From assembly GCA_022823825.1 (NCBI GenBank), contig JAJEHG010000054.1, positions 1 through 48,164 on the forward strand: a DNA stretch of 48,164 bases. The letters run 5' to 3'. Each line of letters opens with the position of its first letter. The stretch's first letter is position 1. Position numbers and translations under genes: made by a program. This document shows, piece by piece, positions 7,541 through 15,554 of this stretch. The stretch is from Nitrosopumilaceae archaeon. Its GTDB lineage: Archaea; Thermoproteota; Nitrososphaeria; Nitrososphaerales; Nitrosopumilaceae. The notes under the pieces are model-generated. The model saw only the letters and a program-made list of their open reading frames with translations. It did not search any database and was not told where the DNA came from.

Positions 7541-8836
7541 TTGGATGTGCGAGTACTGGGGGCGGCCGGCGAGGTAGGAAGGTCCGGCTTTCTAGTCAAC
7601 TGCGAGGGCGCCAGCATACTGCTCGACTACGGGGTGATGTTCGGCAGGAGGGGATCCCCGCCCACGTACCCGCTGCACGTCAGGCCCAAGGATTTGGACG
7701 CCATAGTAATAACGCACGCGCACCTGGACCACTCGGGGTGCGTCCCCTCCATGTTTGTCAGCGGCAGGACGGACGTCTACGCGACGCCGCCCACGCTAGA
7801 CCTGTCCGAGCTGCTGATAGCGGACATGCTAAAGATAGAGAAGAACGCGCACCAGTTCGACATGCCGGAGCTCAACAGGATGATGAAGAGCGCAAAGGGC
7901 ATCGGGTACAAGCAGCGCGTGTCAAAGGGCGACGCGACGTTTGAGCTGCGCGAGTCGGGCCACGTCGTGGGCGGGAGCACGGTACTGGTAGAGTCGGGCA
8001 AAAAGAGGCTGTTTTACACCGGCGACATAAAGACAAACGGATCCCGGATGCTCCGCGAGGCGGACCTAGACGTGGGGGAGATTGACATGCTGATTACCGA
8101 GAGCACGTACTCGCAGACCGTGCAGACGCCCAGGGCCGAATCCGAGCGTGACCTGGTGGAGTTTGCAAACGAGGTGATGGACCGGAAGGGCGTCCTCTTC
8201 ATACCGTCGTTTTCCGTGGAGCGGTCGCAGGAGATCGCCTGCGTGCTGCGCGCCGCCAACTTCAAGCACAGGATAATCATGGACGGCATGGCGCTAAAGG
8301 TCAACGACATAATATTCAGGCACCCCGAGTACCTCCGCGACCCGGCCGTCTTCAAGAGCGCCATAAAGGACTCTGTCGCCATAAGGGACCACGCCCATCG
8401 CAAGCGCGCCCTGAGGGACGCAAAGGCAGCCGACGGCAGCTACGCGGAGCCGTGCGTCGTGATATCGCCCGCGGGCATGCTGGTCGGGGGCAACGCGGTC
8501 TTTTACCTGCAGGAGCTGGCGTTTGAGAAGAGGAACGGGATAGCCCTCGTGTCGTACCAGGGCGACGGCACGCCGGGCAGGATGCTGCTGGATACCGGCA
8601 AGGTGGAGGCGCGCGGCAAGGAGATCAAGGTGGAGGCCGAGGTCAGAAAGTTCGAGTTTTCGGGGCACGCGGACAGGAACGAGCTCTTTGCCATGCTAAA
8701 GAGGATAGAGGGCAACCCCAAGGTGCTCGCGGTACACGGGGACGGTGAGTCCTGCACCACGTTTGCGCAAGAGATCCACGACGAGTTCGGGTGGGAGACG
8801 CAGGTCCCCGCCGCAAACGATACGATACCGGTCTGA
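7541..8836 (+). CDS. Beta-CASP metallo-beta-lactamase ribonuclease (aCPSF2-like)
   Basis: Zinc-dependent RNase of the CPSF73/beta-CASP family, for RNA 3'-end processing or decay. The 431-residue protein starts directly with the lactamase fold (LGAAGEVGRSGFLV) and has VITHAHLDHSG (motif 2, HxHxDH), ESGHVVGGSTV, LFYTGDIKTNGSRML, ITESTYSQ and the C-terminal FEFSGHADRNELFAM and VHGDGESCTTFAQEI histidine motifs. It lacks N-terminal KH domains, so it fits the short aCPSF2 type rather than aCPSF1. The start is TTG at 7541: an A/T box, GTTTTAACGT (7508-7517), lies 28 nt upstream. A GTG at 7547 is the alternative. The OGG1 gene begins 1 nt after the stop. Confidence 0.9.
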   Translation: MDVRVLGAAGEVGRSGFLVNCEGASILLDYGVMFGRRGSPPTYPLHVRPKDLDAIVITHAHLDHSGCVPSMFVSGRTDVYATPPTLDLSELLIADMLKIEKNAHQFDMPELNRMMKSAKGIGYKQRVSKGDATFELRESGHVVGGSTVLVESGKKRLFYTGDIKTNGSRMLREADLDVGEIDMLITESTYSQTVQTPRAESERDLVEFANEVMDRKGVLFIPSFSVERSQEIACVLRAANFKHRIIMDGMALKVNDIIFRHPEYLRDPAVFKSAIKDSVAIRDHAHRKRALRDAKAADGSYAEPCVVISPAGMLVGGNAVFYLQELAFEKRNGIALVSYQGDGTPGRMLLDTGKVEARGKEIKVEAEVRKFEFSGHADRNELFAMLKRIEGNPKVLAVHGDGESCTTFAQEIHDEFGWETQVPAANDTIPV

Positions 8837-8837
8837 G

Positions 8838-9806
8838 ATGCAGCGTTCGGGTGGCTCAAGTACGGGAGCGGGCCGCGTGGCAATCGACGTGGCAGACACG
8901 ATGAACAGCGGGCAGGTGTTTCTGTGGAGATCCGTACAGAAGAAAGGGAAAGGGATGTGGTGGTACGGCGTCCAGGGCCAGGAGATACTCAGGGTAGACG
9001 GACATACAGGGAGGACCAGTACGTACCGCAGGGGCGGCAGGTGGGCCGCGTACAAAAAGGATTTGTTCAGGGACTCTGACAACCCAGATCGCATACCAGA
9101 GTCGATGCCGCAGGACGACACAACTGCGGAAGCCGCGCGCCGGTACCGCAACCTGAGGATTATCAGGCAGGACCCGTACCAGTGCATGATATCGTTCATC
9201 ACGTCTGCAAACTCCAACATACGGCGCATAACAGACAACCTCGCGCGCATGACAGAGACGTTTGGCAGGCCCGTGGACGCGGGAGATAGCGCTGGTATGA
9301 TGCACCTCTTTCCCACGCCGTCGGCGCTCGCGGGCGCAACCATACGGGAGATACAAAAGTGCGGCGTCGGATACCGCGCCGCATACATCAAGGAGGCGTC
9401 TGAAATGGTCGAGTCAGGCGAGGTCAACTTTGGACGCATCAAGAAGATGAAGGACTATGACGACATGATGGACGCGATGCTCTCCGTACCGGGCGTCGGG
9501 AACAAGGTGGCCGACTGCATAATGCTGTTCTCGCTTGAGAGGCCGGACGCGTTCCCGCTTGACAGGTGGATGCTCCGCGTCCTGGGGACGCGGTACAGTG
9601 GCGTGTTCGGGAGCCGTGGGTCACATGCAGTACCGTCAGCGTCATCGCCGTCATCGTCACCACTAGAGCATCTGACCGACAAGCGATACAGAGTCGCGCA
9701 CAGCAAAATAACAGAATACTTTGGGCCCTACGCAGGGTACGCGCAGCAATGGCTCTTCAAGATGGCCAGGGACGACGCAGGCGCCTCCTGGAGGCAGAAG
9801 ACGTGA
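8838..9806 (+). CDS. ogg: 8-oxoguanine DNA glycosylase (OGG1-type, HhH-GPD)
   Basis: Base-excision-repair glycosylase and lyase removing 8-oxoguanine. The 322-residue protein has the OGG1 N-terminal half (DVADTMNSGQVFLWR, then RIIRQDPYQCMISFITSANS) and the helix-hairpin-helix LSVPGVGNKVADCIMLFS with the Schiff-base Lys in GNKVAD. The catalytic Asp follows in FPLDRWMLRVL. Before the C-terminal helix there is a Ser-rich insertion (VPSASSPSSSPLEHL) coded by TCA/TCG/CCG repeats near 9636-9662. The ATG at 8838 is 1 nt after the aCPSF2 stop, so the two genes are probably one transcription unit. Longer upstream reading would overlap aCPSF2 and is not used. Confidence 0.9.
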   Translation: MQRSGGSSTGAGRVAIDVADTMNSGQVFLWRSVQKKGKGMWWYGVQGQEILRVDGHTGRTSTYRRGGRWAAYKKDLFRDSDNPDRIPESMPQDDTTAEAARRYRNLRIIRQDPYQCMISFITSANSNIRRITDNLARMTETFGRPVDAGDSAGMMHLFPTPSALAGATIREIQKCGVGYRAAYIKEASEMVESGEVNFGRIKKMKDYDDMMDAMLSVPGVGNKVADCIMLFSLERPDAFPLDRWMLRVLGTRYSGVFGSRGSHAVPSASSPSSSPLEHLTDKRYRVAHSKITEYFGPYAGYAQQWLFKMARDDAGASWRQKT

Positions 9807-9924
9807 CATGCCGCGCAGGCAGAAACGAGGCCGTGTTGTAACACAGACATGCCATGCAGTCAATTCAGCATTGCAGATAGCTGCATGCAGCTTGAAGTGA
9901 TTTGCGGCGGTTCGCCAAAAAAAC

Positions 9925-9934
9925 CCTTAAAACC
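9925..9934 (+). promoter_or_regulatory. TATA box of the tRNA-Arg gene
   Basis: CCTTAAAACC is centred about 26 nt before the first nucleotide of the tRNA, the expected distance for a tRNA promoter in archaea. It is the only A/T-rich box in the preceding 60 nt apart from an adjoining A run. Confidence 0.5.
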
Positions 9935-9955
9935 GCACTGGGCTGCTAGCTCTTT

Positions 9956-10030
9956 GGGCCCATAGCTCAGCATGGATAGAGTGTTGGACTTCTAATCCAA
10001 TGGTCAAGGGATCGAAGCCCTTTGGGCCCG
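9956..10030 (+). tRNA. tRNA-Arg (anticodon UCU)
   Basis: A 75-nt cloverleaf. The acceptor GGGCCCA pairs with TGGGCCC and is followed by discriminator G. The D stem is GCTC/GAGT, the anticodon stem TTGGA/TCCAA with loop CTTCTAA (anticodon TCT, reads AGA/AGG), and the T stem AAGGG/CCCTT. CCA is not encoded and no intron is seen. The T loop reads ATCGAAG, so position 54 is A rather than the near-universal T. The accessory island starts about 100 nt downstream, and tRNA genes are common integration sites, but I found no second copy of the tRNA 3' end. Confidence 0.93.
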
Positions 10031-10136
10031 CTCTAGGTGCTGTACCGAAACCTTTGGGCTAGTTCCACATGTACTGTGGGCCGCGGTCGCTTTATCTGCT
10101 GTCAGCCCAGACATCCAGGATCTGACGGATCATGAT

Positions 10137-11102
10137 CTACCATCGCTCTGTGTGCGAATAAAGATCAGGCGGCATTCCCTCTAGCCTCACATCAAATTTC
10201 AGAGATGGCTCGGCTCTTGAACTCGCGTTGTGGATTCTAAACGATATCTGCCACCCGTGGTTCAGCATGACTATCATCCTGTTTTTGCCTACCCTCTCGA
10301 TATCGACTATTCTAGATGGACTTTTCAGACTTGGTATTTTACTCTGCGCGCTTGTCGAGTTTGAGGGCATGTTGAGCGTTCCGTTCATGTTGTATCCCTG
10401 TATGATCACGCTCTTGTCGTACTTCATTATTTTGTAAAAGTCCTTCTTACCGAGTAGGTACTCCAGCAGTAGAGGGGGGATGTTACCTCCTTTCTGCATA
10501 AACCTCTTCATCTCGTCTTCAAACGTGTCAAGCACCGGAACGTAAAACTTGTCGGCTTTTCCTTGTATCTCGTTCCATAGCAAGACATGTCCATCATCTT
10601 TCTTGCTTTCATTTACCATGTCCCTCACATATCCAAAAATTTTGCGTACCGCGCCCATGTATTGGGGTGAGCAATCCACACCAAACCATTCTCTGCCGAA
10701 GTTAATCTTATCCGACAGTCGGGAATGCTTCACCGCACTGTTCTGGTTCTTTGCAGAAAGTCCGATCTCCCAACCGCTTCCAGGTCTTGTCACCAACACG
10801 TCCCTGATGTCACCGTCTTTGCCTGTCTGATCCGGCTGGACGGACACAACTACCTTGTCATTGCCGCTGACGAGATTCTCCAATCGAGGTTCTAGCGCGG
10901 CGATGTGTCCGACGGCGACATTGGCAGCTTTGGAATACTTTTCTTGTGCGTCACTCGAGCAGGATTCAAAAGATCTTTTCGCAGTTTCGTACGAGCCGTC
11001 CTTCTTCAGTACCCTAGCCTCTCGGCCGTCATTTGCCCTTTCATACGCAGCGATCAGCAGCGCGTACTCAAAGGCTTTCCCCGACGTCGTCTGCGAGGCC
11101 AT
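10137..11102 (-). CDS. Type II restriction endonuclease, HaeIII-like
   Basis: Predicted DNA endonuclease partner of the adjacent methyltransferase. The 321-residue protein contains SVQPDQTGKDGDIRDVLVTR followed by WEIGLSAKNQNSAVKHSRLS and a later NFGREWFGVDCSPQYM. The D-(x)n-E-x-K arrangement in GDIRDV...WEIGLSAK fits a PD-(D/E)XK core. The EIGLS.K...AVKHSRLS block resembles the HaeIII restriction enzyme family; this is recalled pattern similarity, not a search. Its ATG overlaps the methyltransferase stop by one nt (TAATG), so translation is coupled and methylase comes first. The recognition site cannot be read from sequence. Confidence 0.7.
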   Translation of the reverse strand: MASQTTSGKAFEYALLIAAYERANDGREARVLKKDGSYETAKRSFESCSSDAQEKYSKAANVAVGHIAALEPRLENLVSGNDKVVVSVQPDQTGKDGDIRDVLVTRPGSGWEIGLSAKNQNSAVKHSRLSDKINFGREWFGVDCSPQYMGAVRKIFGYVRDMVNESKKDDGHVLLWNEIQGKADKFYVPVLDTFEDEMKRFMQKGGNIPPLLLEYLLGKKDFYKIMKYDKSVIIQGYNMNGTLNMPSNSTSAQSKIPSLKSPSRIVDIERVGKNRMIVMLNHGWQISFRIHNASSRAEPSLKFDVRLEGMPPDLYSHTERW

Positions 11103-11944
11103 TATCCGTCCGTCGTAGCTCCTTTTTCGGTAGTGTTACAGCAGGGTGGCGCCGGAGCTTCCGCCAAGTTCTTTGATCTTTCTGTAACGTCGTGGCTGAG
11201 CACCAACAATTCCCTGGCCTCCTTGTCATGAGACATTCCGTAACTCCACTTGGGGTAGTAAAACTGATAACCGTTGTACATGTGGCGCACCTCTTCTGAA
11301 TTGTTGTATGAGAGGATCCACTTATCCCTTCCCTTGAGGATCTCTGCGAGTCCCTCGTGGTCGAATCCGGTATGCATGTCGCCGTTTCTGCCGTAGAGTT
11401 TCTGATCCAACATGTACGGCGGGTCGAGGTACAAGAAGTGGTCTTCCGACTTCGGTATGGACTCTTTGAAGTCCGCCTGCTTCACGCTGAGGTTGTCTGA
11501 CTCGAAGTTTCGGATCCTGTCGATGGAGGATTCGGTGAACCTTGGATGATGCGGCGACATGCCGCCGGACATAGTAGTTCCAGAAAATGACGCACGGTTC
11601 AACACGTAGAATCTGGCCGCCCGCTCGTACTTTGACTTGCTCTTCCCCTGTGACCTTTGTAGCTCGTAGAATTTCTCCTTTGGCAGCGGATAGTGGTGTT
11701 GTACGGTGTCGGCCAGCTTGACAGGATCCTTGAGAATACACTGCCAGAACTCCACAAGCGGTTTGAAATTATCATATCCATAGACGCGCATTCCTTTGTT
11801 GGCGCACGCCAGTTCGACCGAGCCGCCGCCTAGAAAAGGTGAGCAGATCGTCTCTCCGTCCGGGATGAACTTCATTATAGCCTCTACTCCCCTAGTCTTT
11901 CCGCCTGCGTATCTGAGTGGGGAGCGCGGCGCCGCGGTCTTCAT
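11102..11944 (-). CDS. D12-class (Dam-like) DNA adenine-N6 methyltransferase
   Basis: Modification enzyme of a type II R-M pair. The 280-residue protein opens with SPLRYAGGKTRGVEAIMKFI (FxGG AdoMet motif I of the alpha group), then FLGGGSVELACANKGMRVYG, a target-recognition middle, and the catalytic LYLDPPYML (DPPY motif IV). This architecture marks N6-adenine methyltransferases of the Dam/DpnM/EcoRV type. It precedes and overlaps the endonuclease gene (TAATG). An A/T box (plus strand TCTATTTTGG, about 11965-11974) lies at leaderless distance from the ATG at 11944. Codon choice is less GC-extreme than in flanking housekeeping genes. Confidence 0.88.
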   Translation of the reverse strand: MKTAAPRSPLRYAGGKTRGVEAIMKFIPDGETICSPFLGGGSVELACANKGMRVYGYDNFKPLVEFWQCILKDPVKLADTVQHHYPLPKEKFYELQRSQGKSKSKYERAARFYVLNRASFSGTTMSGGMSPHHPRFTESSIDRIRNFESDNLSVKQADFKESIPKSEDHFLYLDPPYMLDQKLYGRNGDMHTGFDHEGLAEILKGRDKWILSYNNSEEVRHMYNGYQFYYPKWSYGMSHDKEARELLVLSHDVTERSKNLAEAPAPPCCNTTEKGATTDG

Positions 11945-12194
11945 TGCCGATCCACCGCAAACCGTCTATTTTGGTTTTCGCGTATTCCAGCCAACTACAA
12001 AGTGCGTCCATAGTTGGGCTGGGAAGAGTGATTTTGGGTAAGGTAAGAAGGTACGGAATCGACGTAACACTGGTGTGTTAATGATGAGGGCCCCGTTACA
12101 ATAGGAACGCGGGTGCTCATACACCTTAAAGCTGACAGAGAAACATGATGCAGATTGCAAAGGTCACTGACAAGTCATTCTGGTATGACCCCGT
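11945..12194. other. Non-coding stretch before the left repeat copy
   Basis: No gene with protein-like composition is seen. The first 35 nt hold the methyltransferase promoter. The rest shows short open frames without family features. The decayed repeat copy begins at about 12195. Confidence 0.4.
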
Positions 12195-12320
12195 CATCCT
12201 ATGGTGGACACGAATCTACAGGATACGCAACGGACTGTGCACCACCCTGAGAAGAACCTCGACTAGGCACGATCTGCGCTGCTCCGGGCCCGAAACAATC
12301 AGCAAAACCCGTCTCGCCCC
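12195..12320 (+). repeat. Decayed dispersed repeat, copy C (left island boundary)
   Basis: This segment matches 20226-20352 in the same orientation. Both read CATCCTAxxGTGGACACGAAT near the start, share TAGGCACGATCTGCG in the middle, then GGGCCCG.AACA.TC and AGC/GGCAAAACCCGTCTCGCCCC at the end. Scattered substitutions and stops in every frame indicate an old remnant rather than an active element. It lies just left of the regulator/Ubl module. Confidence 0.7.
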
Positions 12321-12420
12321 TCCAGATTGGGAATACCTGAATGGAAACGAATTTGGCACGGCAGGGGGGATACCTCCTGCCAGTCATCCATGCTGAGGTC
12401 ACGATAACATATCAATCCCG

Positions 12421-12852
12421 TCACATTATTCCTTTAATGTGGTAAGATGGATATTTTTCATGAACATAATTTAGCAAATTCACATATGACATACCTCCAT
12501 ATTCACGACAAACATATGCAACTGCATCTTTAATGTCTCCTGTATTTCTATGCATTTTTTCTGCATGCAAAATCGCTTTTCCAAATTCAGTCAAAGCGTA
12601 GCAAAAAACATTATTACCAGATGGGGTTTTTTCGATTCTCTCTTCGACAAGTCCTAATTCCTCAAGATTTGAAACATAACGATTCACGTCACTAGAAAGC
12701 GGTCCTAAGGGAGCAGGTTCAAAATCATAGTTGAGAGGTACAGTACATTGGGTTTGTGTAAGAAACACTAATTTTTGAAGTCTTGTTTTGCCTCTAAGTC
12801 CGTCGTTAAAATTCGATATAATTTCGAGTATGATAAATAATTCATTCATCAA
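12421..12852 (-). CDS. Winged-helix, YwgA/Panacea-like regulator
   Basis: A 143-residue, AT-rich gene. FNDGLRGKTRLQKLVFLTQT is the K-x-R-LQK-LVFL signature of YwgA-like and SocA/Panacea-type domains, several of which act as regulators or antitoxins. NRYVSNLEELGLVEER and YALTEFGKAILHAEKMHR follow as a winged-helix-like second half. It is translationally coupled to the upstream gene by a 4-nt ATGA overlap. The pair is divergent from the Ubl operon, so it may control that operon; this is inference from position. Confidence 0.6.
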   Translation of the reverse strand: MMNELFIILEIISNFNDGLRGKTRLQKLVFLTQTQCTVPLNYDFEPAPLGPLSSDVNRYVSNLEELGLVEERIEKTPSGNNVFCYALTEFGKAILHAEKMHRNTGDIKDAVAYVCREYGGMSYVNLLNYVHEKYPSYHIKGIM

Positions 12853-13361
12853 TTATTTTCACCGTTATTGCTTCGCAATCCAGTTCCCTCTTCATATCCT
12901 TCCAACGGTCCAATAGCGTTTAAAATAGCATCTTCATAACTTCTGAGTTTCTGCTTGACTTCGTTACGAACATCTGACATATTGTTGATTTCATATAGAG
13001 CGGCCGGTGGCCTGCCAGAAGACGTTACTGCATCCACATCATCGCAGCGTGTTACAAAACCTCTCGCGACTAGATTTTCAAGCGCCTGTCCAACATTTCT
13101 TTCAGTATGTTTTAATCGAAACTCCTCAGGTAATATACTGACAAGCGATTTAAGCAGCAAGAAGATCCTATGTGCCGAAAATAGCGGATTCCGTTCTACC
13201 CATTTTTGAACGAACAGAAATATGCATACCGCAGTATCGGTACTGCCAAATCCTAACGCCAGAAAACTACCACCATATTTAGAGAGAAGTCGAGTGTATG
13301 TGTCTGACCACCCCGGCCTCGTATCCATCAAAACGATACAAGCACTCATACTAATAATCAT
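12849..13361 (-). CDS. Putative helix-turn-helix regulator, partner of the downstream gene
   Basis: A 170-residue protein. The middle, PEEFRLKHTERNVGQALENL then VARGFVTRCDD and GRPPAALYEINNMSDVRNEV, looks like a winged helix with the GRPxxxYEI wing seen in TrmB/MarR-type regulators. An N-terminal hydrophobic stretch (GGSFLALGFGSTDTAVCIFLF) may be a helix of the fold rather than a membrane anchor. First gene of a two-gene operon, with ATGA overlap into the next. In-frame ATGs at 13349 and 13328 are alternative starts. The intergenic inverted repeat at 13457-13500 could be its operator. Confidence 0.5.
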   Translation of the reverse strand: MIISMSACIVLMDTRPGWSDTYTRLLSKYGGSFLALGFGSTDTAVCIFLFVQKWVERNPLFSAHRIFLLLKSLVSILPEEFRLKHTERNVGQALENLVARGFVTRCDDVDAVTSSGRPPAALYEINNMSDVRNEVKQKLRSYEDAILNAIGPLEGYEEGTGLRSNNGENN

Positions 13362-13456
13362 GGCGATCTGGGTTTTAAGGTATTTTTCTCAGTTTGGAGA
13401 AAAGTATGCTTGTTCGTACTTAATCTAGATAGTGCTTGCTTATGCACAGTGTCCCA

Positions 13457-13500
13457 ATCGTGCCTGATTACACTACGTTTACCAAAAAGTCAGGCATGAT
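13457..13500. promoter_or_regulatory. Inverted repeat between the regulator and Ubl operons
   Basis: Left arm ATCGTGCCTGA (13457-13467) and right arm TCAGGCATGAT (13490-13500) are reverse complements with one mismatch, separated by 22 nt. The repeat sits in the 214-nt divergent gap, about 46 nt before the TATA box of the Ubl operon. A protein-binding site or a small hairpin are both possible. It is not an obvious terminator, since no gene ends here. Confidence 0.45.
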
Positions 13501-13545
13501 CTGAAAAATACTCTAGACGTGTTTTCCACTATTGGAGAAAAATGA

Positions 13546-13555
13546 CTTTATAATC
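13546..13555 (+). promoter_or_regulatory. TATA box of the Ubl-E2-E1 operon
   Basis: CTTTATAATC is centred about 26 nt before the Ubl start ATG (13576), consistent with a leaderless operon transcript. No comparable box precedes the E2 or E1 genes, whose starts overlap or abut the upstream stops. Confidence 0.55.
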
Positions 13556-13575
13556 ATAGAGCTAATAGTCTTGAC

Positions 13576-13809
13576 ATGTCCATAGACATCACGATCGACA
13601 AGGAAGAGTTCAAGATCGAAGGGGACAAGATCTCTGTTGAAGACATCATCAGACTTGCCAAGCGCAAGATCGATGATTACGAGGTACAAAAAAGAGATTG
13701 CAAAACAAATTCCTTGGAGAAAACATACGACGACCCAAAAAAGATCATAGATCTGAAGGATGGAGACTGCTTCACCGTAAGGTACACAGGAGTTGTAAAC
13801 ACCGCATGA
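13576..13809 (+). CDS. Ubiquitin-like modifier (multi-ubiquitin family, single domain)
   Basis: A 77-residue protein with a beta-grasp pattern: strand SIDITIDKEEFKIEG, the helix ISVEDIIRLAKRKIDDYEV, and a final DLKDGDCFTVRYTG strand. The order and the EDIIRLA...DY...IDLKDGDxF motif resemble the multi-ubiquitin domain of prokaryotic Ub-like operons. Those proteins often have tandem copies; this one has a single copy. The C-terminus is VVNTA, with no diglycine, so either an extreme C-terminal residue is used directly or conjugation does not follow the canonical route. It overlaps the E2 gene by 4 nt (ATGA). Leaderless start. AT-rich relative to the chromosome. Confidence 0.7.
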   Translation: MSIDITIDKEEFKIEGDKISVEDIIRLAKRKIDDYEVQKRDCKTNSLEKTYDDPKKIIDLKDGDCFTVRYTGVVNTA

Positions 13810-14168
13810 GCACCTCCAACCTTATTTTTTCTAAGTTTTTAAAAGAACGAGGTATGAGCTATGTTGAAGAACCCATAGGCAGCATGACAATATTCGTCAT
13901 ACATGAATACAAAATACCACATGGAAAATATTCCGGCCGAGTCATAGGCATAGGCTTGCCGATTCCTGACGACTTCCCAAATGTTCCACCATATGGGTTT
14001 CACGTAAGATGCAATCATGGGTTTTCAGATGAGATTCCCAGTCGTAACACCAGTGACCTGGGTTCGGATTGGGAATTCTGGAGTAGAGAGATACGGTGGG
14101 ATGATCCAGAACAACAAACTCCGAGATACTACATGGATCAGATAAACAGATGTTTGGAGCTGGATTGA
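13806..14168 (+). CDS. Prokaryotic E2-like ubiquitin-conjugating protein (Prok-E2_E type)
   Basis: A 120-residue E2/UBC-fold protein. YSGRVIGIGLPIPDDFPNVP then PYGFHVRCNHGFS corresponds to the E2 core from strand to active-site loop, with C69 as the candidate thioester cysteine. The end, GSDWEFWSREIRWDDPEQQ followed by YYMDQINRCLEL, matches the W..WSR...W.......Y...I...L tail I associate with Prok-E2_E. It lacks an HPN motif, as those families do. The gene begins inside the Ubl stop (ATGA) and ends directly at the E1 start with zero gap, so the three proteins are expected in fixed ratio. Confidence 0.72.
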   Translation: MSTSNLIFSKFLKERGMSYVEEPIGSMTIFVIHEYKIPHGKYSGRVIGIGLPIPDDFPNVPPYGFHVRCNHGFSDEIPSRNTSDLGSDWEFWSREIRWDDPEQQTPRYYMDQINRCLELD

Positions 14169-15554
14169 ATGGATTATAGCATAGCCATGACGGAAACTCT
14201 AAGTCGCCAGATGCAGTCTTTTTTGCTAAAAGACACTACAGAAGAAGAGGTCTGTTTTGTAACATGGCGGCCATCCCAGGGCGTCCAAAGATGCAATATT
14301 CTGTTAAACGAAGCAATCTATCCAGAAAAAAATGAACGCAAAAAACATGGAACGGTGTCTGCACAGCCCTCATATGTAAAAAGATGTGAGGAATTTGCGG
14401 TAATGAGGGGCGCTGGACTTGCCATGATCCATACGCATCCTTTTGGAGTTGGAATTCAGCATGTCTCAAAAATAGATCGGCATTCGGAGCAAGACATACT
14501 TGCTAAAGAGGTGTTTGGGATAACAGGGCTGCCATTTGTAGGCATAACACTCTCTGGAGATAATGTATGGAGCGGCAGGATATACCCAAAACCCTTTAAA
14601 ATCCGGAGGTGTCAATCCGTTAGAATTGTGGGCAAGAACCTTGCCATTGACTTTAACCCTCCAGTGACGTCACAAACTGATTCAAATCCAATGCAGGTGA
14701 GAACTGTTAGTTTGTGGGGCAATAACACCCAAAACAACCTGGCGCGAATGAAAGTGGGCATCATAGGAGTTGGCAGCGTCGGATCGGCAGTAAGCGAGAT
14801 TCTAGCCAGAATGGGAATAGGAACAATTTTCTTGATGGACTATGACAGTGTTGGGATTCACAATCTTGACAGAATGATCGGTGCTTACAAAACAAATGTA
14901 GGAATGTTGAAAAAAGATGCCATAAGAAAAAACATAATAAAAGTAGCCACGTCTAAACGTTTTGCATGTATAACATCAAATAACTCCATAGTAGAAAAAG
15001 CGGGGGTGAAAGAAGCGCTTGACTGTGATGTTATATTTTGTTGTGTAGACAGGCCATGGCCACGGCTTGTATTAAATCAGATTGCGTACTCTAGCTTAAT
15101 CCCGGTAATTGATGGTGGTATCAGTTTTGATGTCACAGATGGCAAAATGCAACACGGTGTTTACAGGGCACAAACCATAGGAGTTGAACGGGCATGTCTA
15201 GACTGCTCGGGGGGATTGCGATTAGAACAGGTGGAAAGAGACAGACAGGGGACGTTTGATGACCCGGAATACATCAAGAAACAAGAGGCATCAGGTAAAA
15301 ACACTAGATATAACATAATTCCATTCTCTTTAGGCCTTGCAAGTATGGAAACAATTCAGTTTGTAGAGATGGTGACAAACATCGCGGGAATTGGGGACAT
15401 GAAACAGCAGACATATGATTATACCAGTGGCGAGATCATTCCAAAACCATTCAATTGCAGAGAAAAATGCACGTATAGGCAACTTACAGCAAATGGCGAT
15501 TCTGTAGATCTTAGCATAGGCATGGATAAATCCAGATCTAGGAGTTTGGAATGA
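14169..15554 (+). CDS. JAB/JAMM isopeptidase fused to E1-like ThiF adenylation domain
   Basis: A 461-residue bifunctional protein. The N-terminal half carries a JAMM metalloprotease motif: an acidic cluster E25-E27, then MIHTHPFGVGIQHVSKID, giving H88xH90 and S100xxD103. From about residue 190, KVGIIGVGSVGSAVSEILAR (G200xG202xxG205) starts a Rossmann fold, with FLMDYDSVGIHNLDRM as the acidic nucleotide-ribose strand and CDVIFCCVDRPWPRLVLNQI later. C343LDC346 and a C-terminal CREKC are candidate zinc or thioester cysteines. It would adenylate the Ubl, pass it on, and also release it. Co-fusion of a JAB and an E1 next to a Ubl and an E2 is a known prokaryotic arrangement. Start abuts the E2 stop. 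Confidence 0.8.
   Translation: MDYSIAMTETLSRQMQSFLLKDTTEEEVCFVTWRPSQGVQRCNILLNEAIYPEKNERKKHGTVSAQPSYVKRCEEFAVMRGAGLAMIHTHPFGVGIQHVSKIDRHSEQDILAKEVFGITGLPFVGITLSGDNVWSGRIYPKPFKIRRCQSVRIVGKNLAIDFNPPVTSQTDSNPMQVRTVSLWGNNTQNNLARMKVGIIGVGSVGSAVSEILARMGIGTIFLMDYDSVGIHNLDRMIGAYKTNVGMLKKDAIRKNIIKVATSKRFACITSNNSIVEKAGVKEALDCDVIFCCVDRPWPRLVLNQIAYSSLIPVIDGGISFDVTDGKMQHGVYRAQTIGVERACLDCSGGLRLEQVERDRQGTFDDPEYIKKQEASGKNTRYNIIPFSLGLASMETIQFVEMVTNIAGIGDMKQQTYDYTSGEIIPKPFNCREKCTYRQLTANGDSVDLSIGMDKSRSRSLE

Noticed and set aside
12145-12402. Overlapping frames on both strands near 12.2-12.4 kb
   Set aside because: They lie in the decayed repeat, and the matching repeat at 20.2-20.35 kb has stops in the corresponding frames.
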